40,440 nt of DNA from positions 1 through 40,440 of the IMG/VR virus record IMGVR_UViG_3300009431_000051. The stretch is one strand, 5' to 3'. Below the pieces are notes generated by a model. That model did not search any database and had not been told where the DNA came from. It saw only the letters and a program-made list of their open reading frames with translations. The DNA is from a virus. The position numbers and the translations under genes were made by a program. Of the stretch, positions 24,542 to 33,312 are shown one piece after another (the first letter of the stretch is position 1; the number at the start of each line of letters is the position of its first letter).

Positions 24542-24738
24542 CACCTAACCCACTTCATTGCGCTTTGCTTTCTACCCTCTTGAGTAGGTTTATAAACGCT
24601 TCTATCTAATACAATATAACCCGCATCAATTAACGCTTGGTTATCCTCTTTGTAGTGCTTACATGAGATTGTGCAACCAGTTAACTCAAGGTCGCACAAG
24701 TCTTTTAGAAATTTCCACTGCTTCGTTGTTATCTTCAT
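24541..24738 (-). CDS. Small HTH-like hypothetical protein
   Basis: From the ATG at 24738, which overlaps the previous stop (ATGA), this 65-residue protein reads TTKQWKFLKDLCDLE, KHYKEDNQALIDAGYIVLD and TQEGRKQSAMKWVR. The helix-helix-strand order and the IDAGYIV/TQEG segment resemble a winged-helix, though the match is not decisive. A longer upstream reading overlaps its neighbour and is unlikely. Confidence 0.5.
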   Translation of the reverse strand: MKITTKQWKFLKDLCDLELTGCTISCKHYKEDNQALIDAGYIVLDRSVYKPTQEGRKQSAMKWVR

Positions 24739-25058
24739 GCAATGCCTATCTCGTTTTGATTGCAGAATGCTTCGACAATAGGCTTTAGTTTTTCTCTTGC
24801 AACTATGGACACTCTGCATATTGCTTCTGATGAGGTTATAGAATTTGTGCTCGATGAAGCGTATGCAATTTGCTTACAAACACCTTCATCACCCAGGGCT
24901 TCATTAACAAAGTCCTGTAAATTCCAACTACCCTGACCTACACAGGTATATTCATACTGACCACTCATAACTTTATTAACTATCCCATTAAAAACATCTT
25001 TGCGCTTGTCGTTTTTCACCGACTCAAAAAAGAGTTCATCTAATTCTATTGTTTGCAT
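24735..25058 (-). CDS. Hypothetical protein (107 aa)
   Basis: The start at 25058 is preceded by GGAGAAG; the longer reading would overlap the upstream gene. The protein is soluble, acidic at first (TIELDELFFESVKNDKRKDV) and helical later (SEAICRVSIVAREKLKPIVE). No motif is recognised. It is the second gene of a four-gene leftward operon. Confidence 0.55.
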   Translation of the reverse strand: MQTIELDELFFESVKNDKRKDVFNGIVNKVMSGQYEYTCVGQGSWNLQDFVNEALGDEGVCKQIAYASSSTNSITSSEAICRVSIVAREKLKPIVEAFCNQNEIGIA

Positions 25059-25059
25059 C

Positions 25060-25314
25060 TTACTTCTCCAATTCTGCCAGTAGTGCATCGGCTGCATCAA
25101 TTGCTTGCCTTGCATATTCCGAGTTATCCTGACACAGATACCCAAGAGACTCCCAATGAGGTAACGATGACAAGATTGAAGCTAGATTTCTAGAGGCCAA
25201 TTCCTCGCGCTTTGTTAGGCCTTTATATTGAACATTCTCGGCACTACCAAATGCCTTTTGCTGTTCATTTGGCTTTACTGTTACTGGGGTTGCTGGCATA
25301 TCTGCGTTATTCAT
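25060..25314 (-). CDS. Hypothetical protein (84 aa), operon start
   Basis: This protein is Ala/Glu-rich and helical (REELASRNLASILSSLPHWE, ARQAIDAADALLAELEK) after a loose N-terminus with PATPVTVKPNEQ. AGGAG precedes its ATG. It is the first gene downstream (leftward) of the 25.4-kb palindrome, with the half-site 63 bp from the ATG. Function unknown. Confidence 0.55.
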   Translation of the reverse strand: MNNADMPATPVTVKPNEQQKAFGSAENVQYKGLTKREELASRNLASILSSLPHWESLGYLCQDNSEYARQAIDAADALLAELEK

Positions 25315-25376
25315 CTTTCTTCTCCTAATTAAGTTTCACTCACTCTAACCCCTCACACGCACGTAGTGAAATAACT

Positions 25377-25400
25377 TTTAGCTATATGCATATAACTAAA
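25377..25400. promoter_or_regulatory. TATARCTAAA palindrome between divergent genes
   Basis: This is the best example of the element: TTTAGCTATA (25377-25386), TGCA, TATAACTAAA (25391-25400), a 24-bp inverted repeat with one mismatch. It lies about 60 bp from both divergent start codons (25314 and 25460), so one bound protein could control both. Confidence 0.65.
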
Positions 25401-25459
25401 TAATCTTGATGTGTTTGGGTGGGGTGGTATTGTTTGCGTAACTTAATAGGAGAGTGAAA

Positions 25460-26503
25460 ATGAAATACCCGTATATTGGAAAAGGCACAGAAAGCGGCTC
25501 AATTGTTTTATTTTACGAGCAAAATAAAGGTGTAACTTTAGAATCAAAAACATGGGCAAGTGAAAACCTAGAGCACAGCAATTGCGTCAATGAGGATTTA
25601 TTCACAAACATAACACGCGAATACCTGGCAAATACCTATGGCAAGGTTGAGAGTAAAGAACATGCTGAGTTTATTGTTAAGCTGGCTGAGAATGCTGGTG
25701 TTTGTTTGTATAATAACTATGGCTATGATGAAGGGGATGATTGTTTTGTTTTTAACAGTTCTGGTTTGTACTTTTGGCCTAAGAACAATTCAAAAGATAA
25801 AAAACTAATAACCATCCCTATACCACCTAAAGAGTCAAAATTGCCAGTAGCAAGCTCTGGTGCGAAAATGCCGAAAGTTAAAGAGCCTAAAAAGGTAAGC
25901 GTGCATGACATTCAAGTCAACGTAACCAACAACACTGACAGCTTAATTCAAATAAAAAAATCAGAAGATGAAAGCAGTATATTTATTTACGTCAATGATC
26001 CACCTAAAGAGCCTAATTTAATTGATTCTTTACCAGAAGCTGAACCAACAAATGCATTTGCTAAAGAGGCTGTTGAAGTTGTTGAAGGTGGAATTTGCGA
26101 GGCTATAAAATCAAGCTCGGCAATTCATAAGCTTGAAAGTCAAGGCTATAAGTTTACAAACTTGGAGTGGGTATCTCCAAACGCAAAAAAAGAGCCTGAG
26201 CCTAAAGAGTGGCCGCAGGTGGGTGATAAATTTATCCATAAAGGTGAGCTTGTAAAATGCATTTCAAAAGGAAAAATGAGCAATGGCGATGAGGTTATTA
26301 CTTTTGAGTTTCCGGATGGATTATCTCACGGCTCATGCTGGAATAATGACAGTTGGGTTCAAAAACCACCAACACCAGAAGAAGAGTTGACTAGCGCCTT
26401 CGATGAATACGAGAGCTCCGATAGTTATGGCTACTCATGGGAAAATCTTGCAAGAGCAATCATCAACGGTGAAATTAAAGGCCTGAGCTATAAGCCCGAA
26501 TAG
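25460..26503 (+). CDS. Hypothetical protein (347 aa)
   Basis: ATG 25460 follows AGGAGAG; an in-frame GTG at 25454 overlaps that site. The protein has an N-terminal part (KYPYIGKGTESGSIVLFYEQ), a Lys/Pro/Glu-rich middle, and a late segment WPQVGDKFIHKGELVKCISK and VITFEFPDG that looks like a small beta domain. The end is acidic (DEYESSDSYGYSW). I do not recognise the whole protein; such modular proteins occur in marine phages. It stands alone on the + strand inside the split virion cluster and is preceded by the 25.4-kb palindrome. Confidence 0.6.
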   Translation: MKYPYIGKGTESGSIVLFYEQNKGVTLESKTWASENLEHSNCVNEDLFTNITREYLANTYGKVESKEHAEFIVKLAENAGVCLYNNYGYDEGDDCFVFNSSGLYFWPKNNSKDKKLITIPIPPKESKLPVASSGAKMPKVKEPKKVSVHDIQVNVTNNTDSLIQIKKSEDESSIFIYVNDPPKEPNLIDSLPEAEPTNAFAKEAVEVVEGGICEAIKSSSAIHKLESQGYKFTNLEWVSPNAKKEPEPKEWPQVGDKFIHKGELVKCISKGKMSNGDEVITFEFPDGLSHGSCWNNDSWVQKPPTPEEELTSAFDEYESSDSYGYSWENLARAIINGEIKGLSYKPE

Positions 26504-26507
26504 GGCT
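26493..26507. terminator. Short hairpin between convergent genes
   Basis: AGCCC (26493-26497), loop GAATA, GGGCT (26503-26507). It overlaps the stops of the rightward gene at 26503 and the leftward gp4-like gene at 26506. It has no strong T tract, so at best it is a weak terminator. Confidence 0.35.
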
Positions 26508-26967
26508 ATAAAGTTATATTGCCGTCATTCTCGACGTCGATAGGTTCGTTACCTTCCTGATATACAGGCGTGTAAGCTCCTCGCCTGTTACCACTTCCCA
26601 ATGGCATGTAAGTATTATTTTGCTGCGTAGGTAATGCAGTGCTGAATAATCCCGCGTAAAGCTCTCTAGCAAACGAATCAAGCTGTGTTGGTGGCTTACC
26701 AAATGCAGGCGCAAGCTTAACCGCTAGATTCACATAGATTGCTTCATAGTCAGCGTCAGATATTCCACTTTCTTCCTGTGGGTCTGGGTCAACAAAGTTA
26801 TCTGATTTATTCCAGCTTAGGTTTAGACCTTTGTTAGTCCAAGCAAGAAGCATTGACTCCAATGTTTGCAATGCTAACCGGGTATCCCTTGGCGTTGCTT
26901 CATTTGTCAGACCGCTAATGCGTAAATGCTCAAAAGCCTGCCTAACTATATCGCCTTTAGTTATCAT
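26506..26967 (-). CDS. Tail accessory factor (P22 gp4-like)
   Basis: This 153-residue protein fits P22 gp4, which forms the first ring below the portal. It has ITKGDIVRQAFEHLRISGLT, DTRLALQTLESMLLAWTNKG and a following ISDADYEAIYVNLAVKLAPA helix, then a loose Gly/Asn/Thr C-terminal tail. P22 gp4 is 166 residues with the same helical head. It overlaps the preceding 56-residue gene and follows the coat gene, as in P22. The gp10-like partner, normally next, lies 14.6 kb away here. Confidence 0.8.
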   Translation of the reverse strand: MITKGDIVRQAFEHLRISGLTNEATPRDTRLALQTLESMLLAWTNKGLNLSWNKSDNFVDPDPQEESGISDADYEAIYVNLAVKLAPAFGKPPTQLDSFARELYAGLFSTALPTQQNNTYMPLGSGNRRGAYTPVYQEGNEPIDVENDGNITL

Positions 26968-27127
26968 CGGCTTTTACCTTTTTAACTGGCTTTAGCGCTT
27001 CTTCAAGTGTCTTTTTCCAACCTTTATCAAGCAATGATAAATCATCAGTGCATTTGCAATCGTACTTTTTACCACACTTTGAGGCGTATTCGCCTTTTGT
27101 GCTTTTCTTAAATAAATGATGCTTCAT
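26957..27127 (-). CDS. Small Cys-rich basic protein
   Basis: This 56-residue ORF starts at 27127 (AGGGTG 5 bases before). It has a KHHLFKKSTKGEYASKCGKK segment, then YDCKCTDDLSLL and a Lys-rich end. The three Cys (CGKKYDCKC) with the His pair could bind metal. It overlaps the gp4-like start by 11 bases, giving coupling. It lies between the coat terminator and gp4. Function unknown. Confidence 0.55.
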   Translation of the reverse strand: MKHHLFKKSTKGEYASKCGKKYDCKCTDDLSLLDKGWKKTLEEALKPVKKVKADDN

Positions 27128-27142
27128 AAATCACCCTAAGAG

Positions 27143-27163
27143 TAAAAAGGGGCTTGCGCCCCT
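27143..27163 (-). terminator. Terminator after the coat gene
   Basis: On the - strand AGGGGC, loop GCAA, GCCCCT, then TTTTT. It lies 5 bp after the coat stop and before the 56-residue gene. Partial termination would give much more coat mRNA than gp4 mRNA, which matches the needed ratio. Confidence 0.7.
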
Positions 27164-27167
27164 AATT

Positions 27168-28403
27168 TTAAGCTTGGTTGGTAATAATCATACCAATTTG
27201 CTCAGGCTTCCACGGCTCAACGTCGAAGTAACAAACCGCTTTCATAAATAATTCTTCTTCGTCGAAGTCATACTTATAAGTGAAGCGCATTGGTAGGCCT
27301 TGGTCTGTAACTGCATTTACAGCTTGCACGCCTGCACCTTCCGGTTCAACTGGTAGATTACCTGGGATAATCTTAACAGCGTCATCAGTATGGAATAGTG
27401 AAGGTTGTGAAGCTTTCTTGTTTAAGAAAGTGATCGCAGAAGCATCCGCAGGAGCGGCGCTACCATTTTTGTATGGCGCTGCTGTAATCAATGCGTTAAC
27501 TCGCAAGATTGTAGAGCTTACAACCTCCGCAACTGTAAATGATTTTAGCGCGCCAATGCTTTGGTTTACATCTGGATTAAAGCCGTTTACGTCAACCATT
27601 GTGAATTTATCACCAACAGCAACATTTGTGGTTGAGCTTACAGTGATTTGATAGTAACGGTTATCAACGTAATTGTCGTTTGCGTCTTTAGTTTTTACCG
27701 TGTGTACTTGGTCAGCACCGTTGATTGTAATACCTGCACCTTTAGCGTCATTCCATGCAAACGGGTAGTCTAAACGCATTGCGCTGTCAAAGCCCGAAAT
27801 CTGGTTAGGAATAATAGAGCGCTCATAAGCTGTTTGAGGTAAACCGCCGTGATACTGATTTAATGCTAGTGCATCAGATAGTGTTTCATAGTGGTCTACT
27901 GATAGGCATAGCTTTTTAGCTTCACCGCTAAAGCCCTGCTTAACCATTAGGTTAAATGCTTTTGAGCAGGTAGCCTGAGTAATATCACCGTCAGCAACCA
28001 CAATCATTTGTGCAGCGTTCATCGCTTTTGTTAGTGCGTATACGTCAATCTCGTTTTTAAGGCGAGTAGACATACCCTTCACAGCCATTCGACGCAAACG
28101 AGGGTCGCGAAGCTCTTTAGTTCCAATTTTAGCTTTAATGTAAAAAGCTTTGTTTCGGCGAATTGGGATCATACGATCAACTAAGTCTTGAACATCAGTA
28201 TTGTCAGCTTTCGACTTGTAGCCGTCGTTAGCTAAAAAGCGGAACTCTTGATTAAGGTACTCAACATCATCATAACGCTGACCTTCTACGTCGCCCAGTT
28301 CGCCAAATACAGGCAGTGACTTGCTATAACCTGCTTCTGTGTTGTATAACTCCACAACCTCATCAACAAGGGTGTGAACGTCTTTCATTAATTGGTTAGC
28401 CAT
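27168..28403 (-). CDS. Major capsid protein (P22 coat-like)
   Basis: This 411-residue protein builds the icosahedral shell. Alignment by eye to P22 gp5 (430 residues) is good in the middle and end: NYVDNRYYQITVSSTTNVAV with GDKFTM against P22's NVDNRFATVTL...GDKISF, FHTDDAVKIIPGNLP against FWADDAIRIVSQPIP, and KPEQIGM near the C-terminus. The N-terminal arm and the insertion-domain region are shorter than in P22. It lies between the scaffold and gp4-like genes, as in P22. Confidence 0.92.
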   Translation of the reverse strand: MANQLMKDVHTLVDEVVELYNTEAGYSKSLPVFGELGDVEGQRYDDVEYLNQEFRFLANDGYKSKADNTDVQDLVDRMIPIRRNKAFYIKAKIGTKELRDPRLRRMAVKGMSTRLKNEIDVYALTKAMNAAQMIVVADGDITQATCSKAFNLMVKQGFSGEAKKLCLSVDHYETLSDALALNQYHGGLPQTAYERSIIPNQISGFDSAMRLDYPFAWNDAKGAGITINGADQVHTVKTKDANDNYVDNRYYQITVSSTTNVAVGDKFTMVDVNGFNPDVNQSIGALKSFTVAEVVSSTILRVNALITAAPYKNGSAAPADASAITFLNKKASQPSLFHTDDAVKIIPGNLPVEPEGAGVQAVNAVTDQGLPMRFTYKYDFDEEELFMKAVCYFDVEPWKPEQIGMIITNQA

Positions 28404-28416
28404 TTTCGTTTACCTT

Positions 28417-29394
28417 TTATTTTGCTTTAGCAGCTTTCTTTGCTGCTTGATAAGCTTGAAAATCTTTAGCAGAGCCACTATTCATCCACTTTTCTTTAGC
28501 GTTACTTACTAAAGCGTTGTGGTCGTTGATTGGCCCTGAGTTCTGTATATCGGGTGTTGGTAAAGTGTCAACTTTTTTAACTATTTTCAAATCCAAGTTG
28601 TTAGCCGCATTTTGCAAAACACCTTTAATGTTAAAAACATTTCCAGTTGCGTATGCATTCAAAAGGTCTTGATAAAGCTTGTCAGAGTTATTTAAAGCAA
28701 CCATGGCTCTAGCAATATCAACACCTGATTGGTGTGCAATTTGCTTCATGGCGTTTATGTCTGCTTCATTACCGCCGCTAGCTCTAACTTTCTGAGTGAA
28801 ACCCTCTTTTTCACTTGAGAAACCAGGGTAAAGTTTTGCAACTTCCTTTTCTTTCTCTTGCGTGTAGTAGTTCACCTCGAAAGCTTGCTCATCAAATTGA
28901 GGTTGTTGTTTTTGCTCTGACTTAGAATCACTATTACTTGCAGCTCCGCCAGTATGGTATGCAATCATATCTTTCTCATACTTATCTAAAGCTTTCTCGT
29001 GCTCATCAGAATCAAAACCGCAACCTTCAAGCGTTGGCCTTGTAGGTTTAGGGTTTACAATTGGGTTTACGCTACTTTCAAGCTGTTTAATTCTTTCTAG
29101 CAACTCGTTTTCACGTTGTTCCGATGCAATCCTAGCCTCATGCTCTAACTTCGCTTTCTCTTTTGCCTTTTTAGCCTTAGCCTCCGCGGCTTTAGCTCTT
29201 TTGTATATCGCACTGTCATCGTCGACACTTTGAGCGCTTGTTTCTTGGCCGCCCTCTTGCTCATCAACTTCAATTACAATTTTATCATCGGCGCTTTGTG
29301 GTGTTGCGCTTTCCTCTGTTCCAGTCACCACACTGTCTGCAGGTTGTAAAGTTTGCTCTTGAACTTCTGTGCTAGTTTCCAAATTAACCGACAT
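28417..29394 (-). CDS. Scaffolding protein
   Basis: This 325-residue protein is highly charged and helical. It has an acidic N-terminus (VTGTEESATPQSADDKIVIE), a coiled coil at about 65-115 (AKAAEAKAKKAKEKAKLEHE) and a basic C-terminal helix (FQAYQAAKKAAKAK). In P22 the basic C-terminal helices of gp8 bind the coat and guide procapsid assembly, after which the scaffold leaves and is reused. Position between portal and coat supports the call. A TATAACTAAA-type promoter lies directly upstream, so this is the first gene of a capsid transcript. Confidence 0.82.
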   Translation of the reverse strand: MSVNLETSTEVQEQTLQPADSVVTGTEESATPQSADDKIVIEVDEQEGGQETSAQSVDDDSAIYKRAKAAEAKAKKAKEKAKLEHEARIASEQRENELLERIKQLESSVNPIVNPKPTRPTLEGCGFDSDEHEKALDKYEKDMIAYHTGGAASNSDSKSEQKQQPQFDEQAFEVNYYTQEKEKEVAKLYPGFSSEKEGFTQKVRASGGNEADINAMKQIAHQSGVDIARAMVALNNSDKLYQDLLNAYATGNVFNIKGVLQNAANNLDLKIVKKVDTLPTPDIQNSGPINDHNALVSNAKEKWMNSGSAKDFQAYQAAKKAAKAK

Positions 29395-29465
29395 ATCTTA
29401 GCCTCGTCTATCGGTGAACGAAAATCATACTTAATGTATGAAACCTACCTATATTTTATAGAATT

Positions 29466-29496
29466 TTTAGTTATATGCAAATTACCTTTAGTTATA
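29466..29496 (-). promoter_or_regulatory. Twin TATAACTAAA half-sites at the scaffold promoter
   Basis: Two direct copies of TATAACTAAA on the - strand (29475-29466 and 29496-29487) are spaced 21 bp, two helical turns. The first is centred on TGCA like the palindromes elsewhere. Downstream, TATAAAAT (29460-29453) could be the -10. The site lies between the portal terminator and the scaffold gene (ATG 29394). Confidence 0.6.
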
Positions 29497-29499
29497 ACG

Positions 29500-29525
29500 A
29501 AAAAAAACCGCCCATAAAGAGCGGT
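29500..29525 (-). terminator. Terminator after the portal gene
   Basis: On the - strand ACCGCTC (29525-29519), loop TTTAT, GGGCGGT (29513-29507), followed by eight T. This is a strong intrinsic terminator 23 bp after the portal stop. Confidence 0.85.
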
Positions 29526-29547
29526 CTAATATCGTTTTGTTATAAGC

Positions 29548-31647
29548 TTATAACCTATTGTTTGTTGCGCCTTGTATTGCTTTAAGCTGCATTTCAATTT
29601 GCTTTTGATTTAGCTGTACGTTTTTAGCTTCTAGCTCTCCCAATACTTTAACTCGCTGAGTCTCAGCATTGAATTGGTCTATCTGCTTGTCCATAACATC
29701 AGCCTGGGCTTTGATTGTTTCAGCTTCTGCTAGTTGTGCTTGAGCTTGTGCCTGCATCATTAGCGGGTCATTCATCATTGCTTGCTGTTGCTGCATCTGC
29801 GCTTGCATTAGTTTGTTTTCAATGTATTGCAATTCCTCCTCACTAAAGTCTTGAGGGTTCATTGGTGTACCCATTTGAATTTGCATATCAATTAGCTTGT
29901 ATTTTGCAATCTCCCTAATTTGGTCGCCACCCTCACCGTCAGTAAGCATCATCGCATTCATAGCAATCATTTGCCCGAAGTCCGTATCACTGCCAACATA
30001 ATTAAGCATTTCAACCATTGTTTCACGCTGCGCATTGCGCGAGTCTTTGTATGCTTCGCCAGTCTTAACAGATACAGAGTATTTACCAATAGGATTATTA
30101 CCATAAGGGCCAATTCTTCCATCAGGTAAAGCGACCATTTCAAGTGTGGTTACTTGTGAGTAGTTTCCGTCAACTTCTTGAACTCTCAATCTACGAGGCT
30201 TGTTAAATAAAAGCTTTTGTGCTGCTGGTATCCATGTTGTGCAAGTTGACTTAATTGCATGGGTTATATTTTTAATAGCAGGTAACACCGTATCATCTTG
30301 ACGCTCGTTTACTTGCTGTATAGCTTCGCCACTTGTGTTTGCTGGTGTAGTGTTAGCGCCAATAGCTGAGCCTTGTTGTAATTGACCTTCAAGGAATTGA
30401 CCAGCAGCAGCTAATCCGGTTCCTATTTGTGGCGGTTGAGTTTGACCAATAGGACCTATAACAGCTTGACCATCTTTAGTGTAAGCAACATCAGAAAGAA
30501 CAAAAGGAACATTGTCTAGGTCAGCTCTAGCTCTTTGATTGGCGTGTGCTGCAATCTGCTCCGCTAAGTACTCGGGTTTAGGTACTTGAGGCTTAGACAT
30601 AATCTCCATCATGGTCGAGCCAAACATATTGTGAAACATTTCCGCGTCTGTACGCTTTCTTACTTCACCACAATAGTATTCTTTACCATTTATCTCAGTG
30701 TAATAACCATAGAAAGGAATTAAAGGAATACGCTTAAATGGCTGCTTCTGCTTCTTCATCAGGTATCTGTTACCATCTGCTAAAGCGTACTCGACAAACT
30801 TAACCTTTCTGCGTTTTGTTGGCACTTCCTCACCAGTCATTTCAATATACATTTCTTTGAACTCTTTAAGCTCATCGCGTGTATATTTTTCACCAAACTG
30901 GTCAGTGATACCGTCACCGCTTGTAATGATAGGGGCGCCCATTAAGCTAAAATCATGATCAACTAAGGTCTTTTCAATCAACTCATAATAATGGGCAAGA
31001 AATATATCCCTGCTTGAGTCATAATCTAGCTCTGTCTGGAACTCATCAAATGCCGGACTTTGGAAGCTAACTAAATCCTTCTCCCCAGATTCCTCCTCGA
31101 ACATTCGACGGTTAACGCGAATTAAATGCCATCCGCGTATAGCGTCAGATTTGTCTTTTTTAATTGCACCAGCATCATAGTAGACTGATGAGCAGGCAGA
31201 ACCGATAGCTTCTAGGGATAAGTATTGGTAATTCGGATCTGGATCTTCTTCATCTTCATACTTAGCAACAACTTTAAGCGCACCAAAGCCACCAATAAGT
31301 GCCTCTCTTGTTGCGGTCTCGTTAGCTTCTACACCTTCTGACGTCATAAAGTCATTACGCCATCTGCGCTGTAAAAGCTCTGCACCTTCGTCCGTTGCAT
31401 CTTCTGAGTTTGAAGATATAACCGCATTAAACTCCATATCATTAACAGAGCCAACTATACGGTTAATGTCACGCCATACGCGATTGAACTCTGGTTTAGG
31501 CTTGTTCTCGTATTGCTTACCCCAAGAGCCAGACCACCAGCCACCGTCAAGGTAAAATCTCTCAAAGTCTTCTCTGCATCGTTGGCGCATTTCATAATAA
31601 GCGCTTGCATATTTAAACTCGATGCACATTTGTTGATGGTCTATCAT
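29548..31647 (-). CDS. Portal protein (P22-like)
   Basis: This 699-residue protein forms the DNA entry ring at one capsid vertex. Its size is close to the 725 of P22 gp1, far longer than most portals, because of a C-terminal helical barrel. Residues about 51-70 (PKPEFNRVWRDINRIVGSVN) match the P22-like portal N-terminus. The C-terminal 120 residues are a Gln/Ala-rich helix (MQQQQAMMNDPLMMQAQAQA) that fits the barrel. It follows the terminase with a 3-bp gap and ends in a strong terminator. Confidence 0.9.
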   Translation of the reverse strand: MIDHQQMCIEFKYASAYYEMRQRCREDFERFYLDGGWWSGSWGKQYENKPKPEFNRVWRDINRIVGSVNDMEFNAVISSNSEDATDEGAELLQRRWRNDFMTSEGVEANETATREALIGGFGALKVVAKYEDEEDPDPNYQYLSLEAIGSACSSVYYDAGAIKKDKSDAIRGWHLIRVNRRMFEEESGEKDLVSFQSPAFDEFQTELDYDSSRDIFLAHYYELIEKTLVDHDFSLMGAPIITSGDGITDQFGEKYTRDELKEFKEMYIEMTGEEVPTKRRKVKFVEYALADGNRYLMKKQKQPFKRIPLIPFYGYYTEINGKEYYCGEVRKRTDAEMFHNMFGSTMMEIMSKPQVPKPEYLAEQIAAHANQRARADLDNVPFVLSDVAYTKDGQAVIGPIGQTQPPQIGTGLAAAGQFLEGQLQQGSAIGANTTPANTSGEAIQQVNERQDDTVLPAIKNITHAIKSTCTTWIPAAQKLLFNKPRRLRVQEVDGNYSQVTTLEMVALPDGRIGPYGNNPIGKYSVSVKTGEAYKDSRNAQRETMVEMLNYVGSDTDFGQMIAMNAMMLTDGEGGDQIREIAKYKLIDMQIQMGTPMNPQDFSEEELQYIENKLMQAQMQQQQAMMNDPLMMQAQAQAQLAEAETIKAQADVMDKQIDQFNAETQRVKVLGELEAKNVQLNQKQIEMQLKAIQGATNNRL

Positions 31648-31650
31648 AAA

Positions 31651-33312
31651 TCACCAATGGTTAACTGTTGGGACGTAACAAGATGCAACGTCAATATTTT
31701 GTTTAATAATAACACGGTTTCGCTCTGACATCATAACGCTGTCAGCCAAGTTAGGGGAGCGCACTTTAAACTTCTGCCTCATTTCCTGCTTGGTGTATAA
31801 CTCAAACAATCCGCTCGTGTTAGGTTTTATTGGCATTCTACAAAGCTCTGAACGCAAGCCTTTTAATTCTTCGCATTCGCTGCTAAAGCTTATTAGCTTC
31901 TCAGGGTCGCACATAACATTTTCAGTAACAGCTTTGTATGTCCGGTATACTCTATCTCTTAATGACAGATAGCATTGCGCCCTTAGATTCTTGCAGACCT
32001 CTTTGTTTTTCTTCTCGCCAAACGTACCACTTGCACCGCTTGGTTCATAGATGGTTTCTGGCATATCAACTGAGCTAGCACCGTTAAACTGATGCGCTTC
32101 CATCTTCTTACCCTGTATAGCATTATTAACATCACGCTTTAACGCCACACCCATTCCGCCTACGTCCCACTCGTAAACGTCAGCGCCTTCATTGATTGCC
32201 ACACCTAAAGCCCAGTCGCTACCCTCGTTAACGTCTAGGTCTTTACGGCTGGTTACTTGGGTAATTATGTTACCCTTTCTTATCGATATTGCTTTAGGGT
32301 CATTACCCAAGTCTGACGGGTCATGTGTAACCTTGGTCATACCAAAAGGTTTTAACCCTAGCTTTTCGTGAGCATCAACACAAGCGTCAAACCACTCAGG
32401 CTTAATCAATCCGTTTTCAATATCATCATTGAAGCCACCCTCCCAAATCCAGTCATAAGTTGAGCGAGGTAGGTTTTTTAAATCAAATTGCCTTTCCGCT
32501 TCAAGTCCAGACTCATCAAACCATGGATTATCCGACCAATTCATAACAATTATTAGGTGCAGGTCATCTTCATATATTCCATTTTTGTCTAACTCATCTT
32601 TGTACGGGACTATGAATCTTTGGCTAAATGGATCTTCACTTGATGCAGGGTTCCCGCAAAATGTCATGTTAACTTTTGTTATGTCAACTTCGTCAGACTC
32701 AACTTCACTCTGCTTGCCTGGTAAACCCTTCCTAGGCTTTTTACGCGCCGTAGGTGTAAGTGTTCTTAATGACTTATCAGATAGGAATTGAGCTTCTTCT
32801 ATCCACCAGTCCAAGAAGCCAAAGGCCGACTTTACTGACTCAGGGTTTCGACTCAAACCCATGAAGCGAGCCATTGAATTATTATGTGTAGCTCTTATAG
32901 TCTTGTCTGTTACATCAAAACCAGTTAGTTCAAGGCGCTCTATCTCCTCGCTAATCAATGCGTGCACTGAGTCAGCTATTGAACTTTGAAACTCACGGAT
33001 ACACATTAGATTTCTGCCTAAGTCATGCATCTGAATAGCACCATGCCCACCCTTACCCAATGATTTACCGCTACCACGACCACCAATAAGAATGTTAAAT
33101 CTTTTAGGTTGTAGGAATAGCGGCTTTAGTTTTTCAGCAAAGAAAGCTGTAGGGCTTTTGCAAGTTGGAGTCCATACGGAATCAGATAATTGATATGTGC
33201 TAGTTAACCCTTTAGTCTTTGGGCAGACAAAACCTATTACAGTATTTGCAAAGTCACCGTTGTCAGACTTTCTTTGAACCTCTAAAGCTTCTAATCTTTT
33301 AGCTCTAGTCAT
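31651..33312 (-). CDS. terL: Terminase large subunit
   Basis: This 553-residue motor packages DNA into the procapsid and cuts it. Walker A is GGRGSGKS (77-84), and the Walker B-like region is FLDWWIEEA (166-174) with the catalytic Glu. An RNase H-like nuclease half follows, with acidic residues such as SDWALGVAINEGADVYEWD (about 365-385) and NLADSVMMSE near the end. It overlaps the small subunit by 8 bases. Circular closure of the genome fits headful packaging. It is longer than P22 gp2 (499), so it belongs to a related but distinct group. Confidence 0.9.
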   Translation of the reverse strand: MTRAKRLEALEVQRKSDNGDFANTVIGFVCPKTKGLTSTYQLSDSVWTPTCKSPTAFFAEKLKPLFLQPKRFNILIGGRGSGKSLGKGGHGAIQMHDLGRNLMCIREFQSSIADSVHALISEEIERLELTGFDVTDKTIRATHNNSMARFMGLSRNPESVKSAFGFLDWWIEEAQFLSDKSLRTLTPTARKKPRKGLPGKQSEVESDEVDITKVNMTFCGNPASSEDPFSQRFIVPYKDELDKNGIYEDDLHLIIVMNWSDNPWFDESGLEAERQFDLKNLPRSTYDWIWEGGFNDDIENGLIKPEWFDACVDAHEKLGLKPFGMTKVTHDPSDLGNDPKAISIRKGNIITQVTSRKDLDVNEGSDWALGVAINEGADVYEWDVGGMGVALKRDVNNAIQGKKMEAHQFNGASSVDMPETIYEPSGASGTFGEKKNKEVCKNLRAQCYLSLRDRVYRTYKAVTENVMCDPEKLISFSSECEELKGLRSELCRMPIKPNTSGLFELYTKQEMRQKFKVRSPNLADSVMMSERNRVIIKQNIDVASCYVPTVNHW

